A stretch of 64,000 bases of DNA from Pseudomonadales bacterium (lineage in GTDB: Bacteria; Pseudomonadota; Gammaproteobacteria; Pseudomonadales; UBA5518): positions 31,858 through 95,857 of the forward strand of contig JAJVIG010000006.1 in NCBI GenBank assembly GCA_022072145.1, written 5' to 3'. Numbering within the stretch: the stretch's first letter is position 1; each line of letters starts with the position of its first letter. Made by a program: the position numbers and the translations under genes. Below are positions 1 to 8,699 of the stretch, in pieces. A model generated the notes under the pieces. It searched no databases and was not told the DNA's origin. It saw only the letters and a list, made by a program, of their open reading frames with translations.

Positions 1-333
1 CACGACGTGGCGACCGCCGTGAACATGCACGAATCGACGATCTCGCGCGTAACCACGCAGAAATACATGCACACGCCGCGCGGCATCTTCGAACTGAAGT
101 ACTTCTTCTCCAGCCACGTCGGCACCGCCGCCGGCGGGGAATGCTCGTCGGTCGCGATACGGGCTATCATCAGGAAGTTGGTCGCGGCCGAGAATCCGCG
201 CAAACCGCTGAGCGACAGCAAGATCGCGGAGATACTGGAGGAACAAGGTATCAACGTGGCTCGCCGTACGATCGCGAAGTACCGTGAAGCGCTGTCGATA
301 CCCCCCTCGAACGAAAGGAAACAGCTGGTGTGA
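1..333 (+). CDS. rpoN: RNA polymerase sigma-54 factor RpoN, C-terminal part
   Basis: Only the last 110 codons are inside the window; the gene begins to the left. Sigma-54 directs RNA polymerase to -24/-12 promoters and needs an AAA+ activator to open them. The visible part holds the end of the core-binding/HTH region ([19 protein letters not shown]) and the DNA-binding RpoN box [10 protein letters not shown] near the C terminus. hpf follows 69 bp downstream, the usual order. The window also ends in a sigma-54 activator (prsR), so both partners are present, though 62 kb apart. Confidence 0.97.
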   Translation, partial: HDVATAVNMHESTISRVTTQKYMHTPRGIFELKYFFSSHVGTAAGGECSSVAIRAIIRKLVAAENPRKPLSDSKIAEILEEQGINVARRTIAKYREALSIPPSNERKQLV

Positions 334-402
334 CGGCACGACATCACGTCGGCGCCAACGCACCGCACGCCGGATGACCGGCACAACCAGAAGGAGCCCA
401 TC

Positions 403-711
403 ATGCAGATCAACCTCAGTGGCCACCACGTCGAAGTCACCGCGCCGCTGCGCGAGTACGTCGCCAGCAAGCTGGGCCGTCTGGAGCGACACGAATCGAA
501 GATCACCCACGCCGACGTGGTGTTGAACGTGGAGAAGCTGCGCCACCGGATCGAGGCGACGATCCGCATGGCCGGCGCGGAGCTGTTCGCCACCGCGGAG
601 GCCGATGACATGTACGCGGCGATCGATGCGCTGGCCGACAAGCTCGACCGCCAGCTGAACAAGCACAAGGGCAAGACCCAGGACCGCCAGCACGTCGCAC
701 CCGGGCGCTGA
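403..711 (+). CDS. hpf: Ribosome hibernation promoting factor (short HPF)
   Basis: A 102-residue protein that matches the short HPF/YfiA family by length and sequence (starts MQINLSGHHVEVT, then the conserved DVVLNVEK stretch). Family members bind the 30S subunit in stationary phase and promote 100S dimers or silence ribosomes. The ATG is preceded by a good Shine-Dalgarno (AAGGAG, 6-7 nt upstream). It lies directly after rpoN, as in other gammaproteobacteria. The next gene is rapZ rather than the expected ptsN. Confidence 0.95.
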   Translation: MQINLSGHHVEVTAPLREYVASKLGRLERHESKITHADVVLNVEKLRHRIEATIRMAGAELFATAEADDMYAAIDALADKLDRQLNKHKGKTQDRQHVAPGR

Positions 712-757
712 GCGGACGCCCCGCGATGGCCGTGCCGACGACAGCGATCCGTGCGTG

Positions 758-779
758 GCGACCGGCACCGGCCGGTCGC
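758..779 (+). other. Hairpin just upstream of rapZ
   Basis: A perfect 8-bp inverted repeat (GCGACCGG / CCGGTCGC, loop CACCGG) sits 14 bp before the rapZ ATG in the 82-bp hpf-rapZ gap. It has no T-tract, so it is not a clear terminator. It may be an mRNA processing or stability element. RapZ regulates itself indirectly through small RNAs in enterobacteria, but nothing here proves such a link. Confidence 0.35.
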
Positions 780-793
780 CCGGAGCATGCGCG

Positions 794-1681
794 ATGAGCA
801 GCGCCGGCAAGCTGGTGATCGTCAGCGGGCGCTCGGGATCGGGCAAGAGCACCGCGCTGCACGTGCTGGAGGATTCCGGTTTCTACTGCATCGACAACCT
901 GCCGGCACTGCTGCTGCCCGAGTTGCTCGACCAGGCCACCGACGACCCCACGCCGGCGACGCGGCGCATGGCGGTAAGCATCGACGCCCGCAACATGTCG
1001 AGCCATCTGTCGCGTTTCGGCGACATCCTGCGCATGCTGCCGGCCGAGTTCACGGTCGAGATCATCTACCTCGACGCCGACGACGCGACGCTGATCAAGC
1101 GCTTCAGCGAGACCCGCCGCCGCCACCCGCTCAGCAGCCCGCAGACCTCGCTGAACGAGGCGATCGCGGCCGAGCGGATGCTGCTCGCTCCGATCGCCGA
1201 ACGCGCGGCGCTCACGATCGACACCAGCCAGCTGTCGCTGCACGAGTTGCGCGACCTGATCGCCAAGACCGTGATCGCCGACCCGGGCGCCGGCATGGTG
1301 ATCCTGTTCGAGTCCTTCGGCTTCAAGCACGGCATCCCGATCGATGCCGACATCGTGTTCGACCTGCGCTGCCTGCCGAACCCGCACTGGAGTCCGCCGC
1401 TGCGCGAACTGAGCGGACTCGATCCCGAGGTGGTCGAGTTTCTGGAGCAGAGCCCCGAGGTGCTCGAGATGCTGGCCGACATCGGCGCCTACCTCGACAA
1501 GTGGCTGCGGCGCATCGCGCGAGGTAACCGCAGCTACCTGACCATCGCACTGGGCTGCACCGGCGGACAGCACCGGTCCGTCTACCTGTGCGAACGCCTC
1601 GGGAAGCGCTTCCGCGACGCGTTTCCGGGCGTGCAGGTGCGCCATCGCGAACTCGCCAGAGCCGGATCCCGCCACCCATGA
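794..1681 (+). CDS. rapZ: RNase adapter protein RapZ
   Basis: A 295-residue P-loop protein. The Walker A motif GRSGSGKS is at residues 12-19, followed by the family signature FYCIDNLPALLLPEL and a C-terminal domain ending with GCTGGQHRSVYLCERL. In E. coli RapZ binds the GlmZ/GlmY RNAs and guides RNase E, tuning glucosamine-6-phosphate synthesis. I chose the ATG at 794 (MSSAGKLVIVSG) because it places the P-loop at the usual distance from the N terminus; an in-frame GTG at 755 would add 13 unconserved residues. The stop overlaps the npr start by 4 bp (ATGA). Confidence 0.96.
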   Translation: MSSAGKLVIVSGRSGSGKSTALHVLEDSGFYCIDNLPALLLPELLDQATDDPTPATRRMAVSIDARNMSSHLSRFGDILRMLPAEFTVEIIYLDADDATLIKRFSETRRRHPLSSPQTSLNEAIAAERMLLAPIAERAALTIDTSQLSLHELRDLIAKTVIADPGAGMVILFESFGFKHGIPIDADIVFDLRCLPNPHWSPPLRELSGLDPEVVEFLEQSPEVLEMLADIGAYLDKWLRRIARGNRSYLTIALGCTGGQHRSVYLCERLGKRFRDAFPGVQVRHRELARAGSRHP

Positions 1682-1947
1682 CCAGCAAAGAAGTCACGAT
1701 CGTCAACCGCCTCGGACTGCACGCGCGCGCCGCGGCGGTGCTCGTCACCACGGCCGCGCGCTTCTCGAGCCGCGTGCGTATCACGCGCGACGGTCGCGAG
1801 GCCGACGCCAAGAGCATCATGGCGGTCATGATGCTCGCGGCCGGTCGCGGCACCCGCGTCACGGTCAGCGCCGAGGGCGAGGACGAAGCTGCGGCGCTGC
1901 AGGCCATCGAAGCGTTGATCGCCGACCGTTTCGGCGAGGACGAATGA
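1678..1947 (+). CDS. npr: HPr-like phosphocarrier protein (NPr)
   Basis: An 89-residue HPr-family protein. The phosphorylation site His15 lies in NRLGLHARAA and the conserved Ser46 in AKSIMAVMML. By position next to rpoN and rapZ it is the nitrogen-PTS phosphocarrier NPr, which normally passes phosphate from PtsP to PtsN. ptsN itself is not in its usual place. The gene overlaps both neighbours by 4 bp (rapZ and mgtE), so the three are probably translated together. Confidence 0.93.
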   Translation: MTSKEVTIVNRLGLHARAAAVLVTTAARFSSRVRITRDGREADAKSIMAVMMLAAGRGTRVTVSAEGEDEAAALQAIEALIADRFGEDE

Positions 1948-3302
1948 CCGCCCCACCCGCACGCGGCGACATCCGCCGGCGGCTGGAGGAGTTGCTCGCC
2001 GCGATCGACGCCGGCACGTTGAGCCACGTGCGGCGCGTGCTGAGCCACCTCGGCGCGGTCGAGGTCGCGCACCTGCTCGAGTCCTCGCCGCCGCGCGCGC
2101 GCCACATCCTGTGGCAACTCATCGAGCCCGAGCAGGAAGGCGAGGTACTGCAGGAACTCGGCGACGACGTGATGGGCGCGCTGCTCGAGCAGATGGACGC
2201 CGACGACGTCGTGGCGCTGATGGAGCACCTCGAGCCCGACGACGTCGCCGACATCCTGCAGAAGCTGCCCGGGCGCATCCTGCAGGACGTGCTGCGCGGC
2301 ATGGACGAGCACGACCGCCGGCGGGTCGAGCGCGTGCTGCCGTACGAGGAGGACACCGCGGGCGGCCTGATGAACACCGACACGATCACGGTGCGGCCGC
2401 GCCATACCGTCGACGTGGTGCTGCGCTACCTGCGCCGGCTCGGCGAGATCCCGCCCGCCACCGACGCCATCTTCGTGGTCAGCCGCGGCGACGACTTCCT
2501 CGGCCAGTTGCCGGTGTCCAAGCTGCTTGTCTGCGACCCGGAGCTCACGGTGCGCGAGCTGATGCAGACCGGCGTGGAGCCGATCGCGATCGACACGCCG
2601 GCGCACGAGGTCGCACGCCTGTTCCGCCGCCACGACTGGGTATCGGCGGCCGTCGTCGACGGCAACGGCAAGCTGGTCGGGCGCATCACCATCGACGACG
2701 TGGTCGACGTGATCGTCGAGGATGCCGACCATTCGCTGATGAGCATGGCCGGCCTGGCCGAGGACGAGGACACCTTCGCCCCGCTGCTCAAGGCGGCGCC
2801 GAGACGCGCGATCTGGCTCGGCATCAATCTCGCGACCGCGTTCATCGCCTCGTCGGTGATCGGGCTGTTCGAGGGCACCATCGACCGCGTCGTCGCGCTG
2901 GCCGTGCTGATGCCGATCGTCGCCAGCATGGGCGGCGTGGCCGGCAGCCAGACACTGACCGTGGTGGTGCGAGGCATGGCACTCGGCCACATCGCGCGCA
3001 GCAACGCGCCCTGGCTGCTGAGCCGCGAACTGGCGCTGGCCACGCTGAACGGCATGCTGTGGGCACTGGTATGTGCGGGTGCTGCCGTGCTGTGGTTCCG
3101 CGACCCCCTGATCGGCGTCTGCATCGCTGCCGCGCTGCTCGTCAATCTGCTCGCCGCGGCGGCGGCGGGGGTGCTGCTGCCTATGCTGATGCGCTCGTTG
3201 CGGATCGACCCCGCGCTGGCCGGAAGCGTGGTGCTGACGACGATCACCGACGCGGTGGGCTTCCTGTCGTTCCTGGGCCTCGCGACGCTGTTCTACACCT
3301 GA
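1944..3302 (+). CDS. mgtE: Magnesium transporter MgtE
   Basis: A 452-residue protein with the three-part MgtE layout: an N-terminal helical superhelix domain (about residues 1-130, repeated ALLEQMDADDVVALMEHL-type helices), two CBS domains (about 135-255) and a five-helix membrane domain (about 285-450, including the Mg-pore region ASMGGVAGSQTLT). The family forms Mg2+-gated channels in the inner membrane, where cytosolic Mg2+ bound by the N and CBS domains closes the pore. The length is normal. It overlaps npr by 4 bp. Confidence 0.96.
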   Translation: MTAPPARGDIRRRLEELLAAIDAGTLSHVRRVLSHLGAVEVAHLLESSPPRARHILWQLIEPEQEGEVLQELGDDVMGALLEQMDADDVVALMEHLEPDDVADILQKLPGRILQDVLRGMDEHDRRRVERVLPYEEDTAGGLMNTDTITVRPRHTVDVVLRYLRRLGEIPPATDAIFVVSRGDDFLGQLPVSKLLVCDPELTVRELMQTGVEPIAIDTPAHEVARLFRRHDWVSAAVVDGNGKLVGRITIDDVVDVIVEDADHSLMSMAGLAEDEDTFAPLLKAAPRRAIWLGINLATAFIASSVIGLFEGTIDRVVALAVLMPIVASMGGVAGSQTLTVVVRGMALGHIARSNAPWLLSRELALATLNGMLWALVCAGAAVLWFRDPLIGVCIAAALLVNLLAAAAAGVLLPMLMRSLRIDPALAGSVVLTTITDAVGFLSFLGLATLFYT

Positions 3303-3308
3303 GGAGAC

Positions 3309-3818
3309 ATGGCGATGACGGCAGGCGACGACTGGCCCGACGACACCGCACCCGCGAGCAAATCGCAGCGCAAGCGCGAGCACCTCGCGTTGCAGGAACT
3401 GGCGGCCGCACTCGCCGCGCTGCCCGCCACTCGCCTGCGCCGCCTGGAACTCGACGCCGAACTCGAACAGGAAATCCGCGCCGCGGGCGCAATGAAGGCG
3501 AGCGGCGCGCGCAACCGCCAGCTGCGGCATGTCGCACAGCAACTCGCGGAGCACGACCCTGCCGCGCTCGCCGCGCGCCTGGCCGCGCTCAGTGCGCCGG
3601 ACCGCGCGCAGGTCGCGCGCGAGCAACGCGCCGCGGCACTGCGTGAGCGCGTGCTCGAACACGGAATCGGCGCCCTGGGATTGCCGCTCGGGGCGGCCGA
3701 CAGCGCGCGGCTCGCCGAGCTGCGCACCGTTGCGCGGTCCGGCTCCGACGCCACGCGCGCGCGGCACGCACACCGCGAGATCTACCGGCTGATCCTGGCG
3801 CTGCTCAGCCGGGAATGA
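3309..3818 (+). CDS. darP: Ribosome-associated protein DarP (YjgA, DUF615)
   Basis: A 169-residue, highly charged helical protein with the YjgA signature KSQRKREHLALQELA and an RQLRHVAQQL helix; it ends REIYRLILALL. Known DarP binds late 50S assembly intermediates. Its 3' end overlaps the 3' end of the convergent nitrilase gene by 14 bp. In Pseudomonas I recall yjgA flanked by pmbA and tldD; neither is here. Confidence 0.9.
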   Translation: MAMTAGDDWPDDTAPASKSQRKREHLALQELAAALAALPATRLRRLELDAELEQEIRAAGAMKASGARNRQLRHVAQQLAEHDPAALAARLAALSAPDRAQVAREQRAAALRERVLEHGIGALGLPLGAADSARLAELRTVARSGSDATRARHAHREIYRLILALLSRE

Positions 3819-4644
3819 GCCGCGACACCACGGCGAAGCGCCGCTGGCGCGCCAGCGGAATGCGTGCCGCGGCACACGCGCGCTCCTGCGGATCGATGTC
3901 GGCCACCACGACCGCTTCGCCGCCGGCGGCGCTCGCGAGCACCCTGCCCCACGGGTCCACGATCACCGTGCCGCCCCAGGTTTCGCGCGTCGGCGAATGG
4001 CGTCCGCCCTGGTTCGGCGCGATCACGTGGACCTGGTTCTCGATCGCACGGGCACGCACGAGCACGTGCCAGTGCGCCTCCCCCGTCACGCGGGTGAACG
4101 CCGACGGCAGCGCCAGCACGTCCATGCCGCGCTCGGCCAGCGCGAGGAACAGCGCCGGGAAGCGCAGGTCGTAGCAGACGCCGAGTCCCAGTGTCCCGCA
4201 CGGGCCCGGCACGCAGACCGGATCCTCGCCGGGCTCGATGGTATCGGACTCGCGATAGCTGCGCTGGGCGTCGGGCAGGTCGACGTCGAACAGGTGGATC
4301 TTGTCGTAGCGGGCAATCTCGCGTCCGCTCCGGTCGTAGACGAAGCACGCCGCGCGCACCCGCCCCGGTGCGCGCGCGTCGGCCACCGGGACCGTGCCGC
4401 CGACCAGCACGATGCCGTGCTCGCGCGCGCTCGCGGCCAGGAAGGCGCGCAACGGCCCATCGGCGCTGCACTCGGCGCAACCGACCTCGGCGTTCGCCGT
4501 ACCACCGAAATACGCGAAAGCCTCCGGCAGCACGACCAGCCGCGCACCGCGCGCCGCCGCCGCCGCAATCAGTTCGCGCGCGCGGCCGAGGTTGTGCGCC
4601 ACGTCGTCCGTGCTCACCATCTGCAGTGCCGCCACGCGGGTCAT
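3805..4644 (-). CDS. Carbon-nitrogen hydrolase (nitrilase/Nit1-type, probable deaminated-glutathione amidase)
   Basis: A 279-residue nitrilase-superfamily enzyme with the full catalytic triad: Glu41 (VVLPEAF), Lys115 (RYDKIHLFDVDLPD) and Cys157 (LGVCYDLRFP). The DKIHLFDVD block and the Asn-rich ENQVHVIAPNQGG segment are typical of Nit1/YbeM-like amidases that repair deaminated glutathione; that substrate is inferred from the family. The start at 4644 (MTRVAALQMVST) is 6 nt after the yhdP stop, so it is the last gene of the mreB-yhdP series. Confidence 0.9.
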   Translation of the reverse strand: MTRVAALQMVSTDDVAHNLGRARELIAAAAARGARLVVLPEAFAYFGGTANAEVGCAECSADGPLRAFLAASAREHGIVLVGGTVPVADARAPGRVRAACFVYDRSGREIARYDKIHLFDVDLPDAQRSYRESDTIEPGEDPVCVPGPCGTLGLGVCYDLRFPALFLALAERGMDVLALPSAFTRVTGEAHWHVLVRARAIENQVHVIAPNQGGRHSPTRETWGGTVIVDPWGRVLASAAGGEAVVVADIDPQERACAAARIPLARQRRFAVVSRLIPG

Positions 4645-4649
4645 GCCGG

Positions 4650-7600
4650 TCACGGCGAGGACTCCGCGGCCGGCGACTGCGCCGCCGGGTCGGGCGCCGC
4701 GGCAGGCTCCGGGGCCGCCTGCGGCGCGGCCGGCTGCGGTGCAGGTTCGCCCGGCGAGTCCTCGGTATCGAATACCTTCACGAACTCGACGTCGGGGTCT
4801 CCGAGCTTGCCGCTGACCTTGTAGATCGCGCTCGAGAACTTGCCGAGCTGCGTCTCGAAGACACGGCTCGCGACGTAGGCGCCGGCCGCCGCCGGCAGGC
4901 CACCGGCGAGCGCGGCGACCCACGGCAGGTTGCTGCCGATCGGCAGCGTCACGATCAGGTCGGCGTCGATCTGGCCCGCGCGCAGGTCAGAGCGCCCGGT
5001 GAAACGGATACGCGCCGACGGCCCCTCGAGCGTCACCGGCTCGCGCGTGTGCGCGAGTCCCCGGCCGAGCTCGATGGCGCCGGCGAAGGAGTCGAAGGCG
5101 AGCCCGCTTTGGTAGAAATCCTTGAAGTCGAGACGGATGCGTCGCAACACCTCGTCGAAGTTGAGCACACCGAGCGCGCGCATCAGCGGGTTGTTGCCAC
5201 TGGCGCGCAGCAGCCGGCCGTCACTCCATGCGAATTCCATCGTTCCCTCGACACGCTCCATCGCGAAATCGACCGGGTTGCCGTCCCAGTGGAAATCGAC
5301 GTCGGCGCGGCCGCCGCGCGCCTCGAGCACGTCGTCGTAGCCCCAGTTCCCGAAGAAGCGGTCGATGTCCTCGCTGGACAGGCCCAGCAGCACCTCGGTG
5401 CGCGGTGCACCTGCAATCCAGCGCAGCCGCGCGCTGCCCCCGCCCTCGCCGCCACGCCCGCCGATCCGCCCGCCCGGCAGTGCCGCGCGCACGTCGGTCA
5501 GCGCCAGCGCGTCGATCTCCGACGACACACGCAACCACCACTCGCCGAGCTCGCGCGCGCCGAGCAGCGCACGGCGCACGTGCACGCTCGTCATCGGCAC
5601 CCAGGTTTCGCGCAGCCGCAGCCACGCCGCCGCGTCGCCGATCGGCAGGGTGGAGGCCGCCCGTGTCTCCGGCTCCTGCGACGCGTCCGACGCCTGCTCG
5701 TCCGGCGTCGCCTCGTCGCCCAACTGCCCCAGGAACGCGCCGAGTTGCAGCCGTTCGAGCTCGAGCGAGAGCGCATCGCCACGCGCCGCCGGTACACGGA
5801 ACTGCCCGGCCAGCGCGTCGGCCGTGAACTCGAACACCTGGTCTTCGCCATCGCGGCGCGAACCCAGCCGCACACCGTTCAGTCGCACACCGAACAGCGT
5901 CGCGCTGTCGAGTTCCACATCCTGCAGACGCAGTTCGGTCCCGGCCGGATTCTCGCGCGCTGCGTTCACGTCGGCGAGCGCACGCACCGCGGCAATCCAG
6001 GCCGCGAGGTCCACGTCCGCGGCGCGACCCGAAATCAGCAGCTGCGGCCAGCCGGGCAACGGTTCGCCGCCGATCGCGATGCCGCCGCCGAGCCGTCCGC
6101 CGCGATCGCGGTGCAGCGCCCCGCGGATGTTTTCGCCGAGCATCAGTTCGAGGTCCGCGCCGGCGGCGACCGAGGTCCAGCGCAGCTCGAACGGCAACTC
6201 CTGCCCGGCCTCTTTCGCCAGCGGTGCCGGCAGCGTGCTCGCGACGCCACCGAGCGGCGAGCGCAACACGAAGCCGAAACCGTTCGCCTGCTGCTGGCGC
6301 ACCTCCACCGCGAACGGCGTCACGCCGCTGACCCGCCCGTCCAGATCCCACTTCAGCCACGCCGCCACACGCGCGACGTCGGCGCTGCCGGTGACCGCGA
6401 CCGTCACGCGCCGCGCCATCTCACCCGTCGCCCCGATGCGCGCCTGCACCGGACGGCCCCACAGGGTGGCGTCGATGCGCTCGCTGTGTAGCCCGCGCGC
6501 GAGGTCGAAGCCCAGCGCGCCGCGCAGGTTCTCGAACTGCAATCCCGGCTCGGCGATGTACAGCCGCGCGGATTCGACTTCCGCCGCCAGATCGAGCCGT
6601 GCACCGGGGCTGCCCAGTCCCTGTCCGAACGGCATATCGAGGTCGAGCCCGAGCGCCATCGGCCCGCTGCCCTTCCAGCCCTTCAGCGCGCCGCCGGTCG
6701 TTTTGGCGAGCGGCGAATTGTCGATCACACGCAAGCCGTCCTCGAGTCCGCCGCTCAGTTGCGCCACCAGCCGCAGCCGTCCGTCGCGCCGGCGCGGCAG
6801 CACCTCGAGCCGCGTGGTGCCGAGCGCGCCCTGCAGTACACGCCCCGCATCGAGTTCGGCGCGCACGAGTTCGTCGTCGATCAGCACGCGCCCGGTGCCC
6901 TCGCGCAGCGGCGGCCAGTCGGGGTGGTACGAGACCGCAGCGTCGCGCACCTCGAGTGCCAGCTGCAGCGCGTCACGGAACGGCCGCTCGGCGCCGCGGA
7001 ACACCGCATGGTAGGTGAACGCCGCGCGTTCGACCTGCCCCCCCTCGATGCTCGCATCGAGCCAGTCCTGCAGTGCCTGCGAGGCCACGTACGGCAGGTA
7101 GTCGCGGTAGGCCGCCGCGGGTGCGTCGCGCAACCCGAACGACAGCGCGATGTAGTCGTCCGCCGCCGGATCGCTGAGCAGCCCGAGATCGAACAGGGCG
7201 CTGAGCCGCGAACTACCCGTGCTGGCCTCGAGCAGCGAACTGCCTACGCGGACGCCCTCCGGGCCGTGCTCCCAGCGCACGCGACCCGCGATGCGGTCCA
7301 GTTCCAGGTCGTGCCGGTACAGACGCGGGAACTCGAGCGACACGGCGCCGCTGTCGATCTCGGCCAGTCCGCTGCCGCGTGCGAGTTCGAGATAACCGCG
7401 CACGTTGCGCAGCCCGGGCGCGCTGCGCCATGGCGAGACCGACACCTCGCTCAGCCCGGCACGGAAGCGGAAATCCGCACCATTGCCCGCGGGCAGCGAC
7501 AGCTCGAGATGCGCATTCGCGAGGCCGCCGTACGGCGCGAGATCGCCGAGCGCTTGCTGCCAGCGCGCATCGAGCAGCTGCGAGGCCTGCACCACCGCGG

Positions 7601-8669
7601 CAATCGAACCGACGTCGAGATACTCGGCGGCCGCGTGCACGCGCCGTACCGGACCGCCGTGGTCGATATCCACACGCAGTCGCTCGAGCTCGAGCGACTG
7701 CCCGAACCACTCGCCACGCAGTTCCCCCAGCCAGAGCGTGCCGCGGTGGCCGTCCCATTCGGCACCGAGCCGCAGCTCGAGTCCGCGCAGCGGCTCGCGC
7801 AACGCATGCAGCGCGCCTACCGGTGCGAGGTCGAGCTCGGGCGCGCGAAGCGCGGCGTTCAACGTCAGAGGGCCCTGCCCGGAGAAGCGCGCCCACACCT
7901 CGCCCGACACCGTCGCACCGGGCAGGCCGAGCGCCGGTGGCATCAGGGGCTGCAGCCGCGCCAGCCGCGCGTGGTCGAGCCGCAGGTACCCGACCGCGGA
8001 GAAATCCCTGCGCTCACGCGGGTCGCCGTGCGACTCGAGCAGCAGGTCGATCGCGCCGCCGCCGTCGGCCTCGCGCGTCTGCAGGCGCAGACGCCGGAAA
8101 CGCCGGTAGTTCTCCAGCGCGAGTTCGGCCCCCTCGGTCTCGACGTCTCCGCCGGCGTGGGGGCGCAACAGCAATCGCGTGCGCTGCAGCGCGATCTCCT
8201 CGATGGCGAGGAACGCATCGACGATCGCCTCCGGGTTCGAAACCCGGCCCGCGCCCGCCGTGCCGGCGATGCGCCAGCGCCCGTCGGCATCCTCCACGAA
8301 CGCGAGCCGCACATCCTCGGCGGCGATGCGGCGCAGGCGCGGACCGAGCGCGAACAGCGAGCGCAGCAGGTCGACACGCAGTTCCGTGCGCCCGGCGGAC
8401 AGGATGGTGACTTCAGGGGCGTCGTGTGCGTACAGGCGCAGGCTGCGCGCGTAGAGCGTGGGTGCGAGGCCGGTCCACTCGGCTGCCAGGCCGTCGATGG
8501 CAACCCCGAACGGCAACTTCGCGGCCGCCCGCGCGAGCAGTTCGTCCTCGTGCTCGCCGAGGTACGGAAAGTAGTACTGTCCGAGCGTGACCAGCGCCGC
8601 GCACAGCACCAGCACGCAGGCGCCCACGTACCAGGCGGCACGCAGCAGCACCAGCGGCACCCGTCTCAT
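4650..8669 (-). CDS. yhdP: YhdP/AsmA-like protein, envelope lipid transport
   Basis: A 1339-residue protein with one N-terminal membrane anchor (about residues 8-30, AAWYVGACVLVLCAALVTLG) and a very long periplasmic part of the DUF3971/AsmA-like type. The conserved C-terminal block contains GTMEFAWSDGRLLRASGNNPLMRALGVLNFDEVLRRIRLDFKDFYQSGLAFDSFAG, quoted here only as a landmark in shortened pieces: GTMEFAWSDGRL, then RALGVLNFDEVLRR, then FYQSGLAFDSFAG. YhdP, TamB and YdbH together move phospholipids to the outer membrane in E. coli. The last 40 residues are an Ala/Pro/Glu-rich tail. It follows rng with a 30-bp gap. Confidence 0.93.
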   Translation of the reverse strand: MRRVPLVLLRAAWYVGACVLVLCAALVTLGQYYFPYLGEHEDELLARAAAKLPFGVAIDGLAAEWTGLAPTLYARSLRLYAHDAPEVTILSAGRTELRVDLLRSLFALGPRLRRIAAEDVRLAFVEDADGRWRIAGTAGAGRVSNPEAIVDAFLAIEEIALQRTRLLLRPHAGGDVETEGAELALENYRRFRRLRLQTREADGGGAIDLLLESHGDPRERRDFSAVGYLRLDHARLARLQPLMPPALGLPGATVSGEVWARFSGQGPLTLNAALRAPELDLAPVGALHALREPLRGLELRLGAEWDGHRGTLWLGELRGEWFGQSLELERLRVDIDHGGPVRRVHAAAEYLDVGSIAAVVQASQLLDARWQQALGDLAPYGGLANAHLELSLPAGNGADFRFRAGLSEVSVSPWRSAPGLRNVRGYLELARGSGLAEIDSGAVSLEFPRLYRHDLELDRIAGRVRWEHGPEGVRVGSSLLEASTGSSRLSALFDLGLLSDPAADDYIALSFGLRDAPAAAYRDYLPYVASQALQDWLDASIEGGQVERAAFTYHAVFRGAERPFRDALQLALEVRDAAVSYHPDWPPLREGTGRVLIDDELVRAELDAGRVLQGALGTTRLEVLPRRRDGRLRLVAQLSGGLEDGLRVIDNSPLAKTTGGALKGWKGSGPMALGLDLDMPFGQGLGSPGARLDLAAEVESARLYIAEPGLQFENLRGALGFDLARGLHSERIDATLWGRPVQARIGATGEMARRVTVAVTGSADVARVAAWLKWDLDGRVSGVTPFAVEVRQQQANGFGFVLRSPLGGVASTLPAPLAKEAGQELPFELRWTSVAAGADLELMLGENIRGALHRDRGGRLGGGIAIGGEPLPGWPQLLISGRAADVDLAAWIAAVRALADVNAARENPAGTELRLQDVELDSATLFGVRLNGVRLGSRRDGEDQVFEFTADALAGQFRVPAARGDALSLELERLQLGAFLGQLGDEATPDEQASDASQEPETRAASTLPIGDAAAWLRLRETWVPMTSVHVRRALLGARELGEWWLRVSSEIDALALTDVRAALPGGRIGGRGGEGGGSARLRWIAGAPRTEVLLGLSSEDIDRFFGNWGYDDVLEARGGRADVDFHWDGNPVDFAMERVEGTMEFAWSDGRLLRASGNNPLMRALGVLNFDEVLRRIRLDFKDFYQSGLAFDSFAGAIELGRGLAHTREPVTLEGPSARIRFTGRSDLRAGQIDADLIVTLPIGSNLPWVAALAGGLPAAAGAYVASRVFETQLGKFSSAIYKVSGKLGDPDVEFVKVFDTEDSPGEPAPQPAAPQAAPEPAAAPDPAAQSPAAESSP

Positions 8670-8699
8670 CGCCGCACCCCGCGCGGCAGCCGTCGCGGC

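Noticed and set aside
1323..3875. 850-codon open frame on the minus strand
   Set aside because: It lies opposite rapZ, npr, mgtE and darP, which all have clear family motifs. Its His/Arg/Gln/Asp-rich composition is typical of an antisense shadow in GC-rich DNA.
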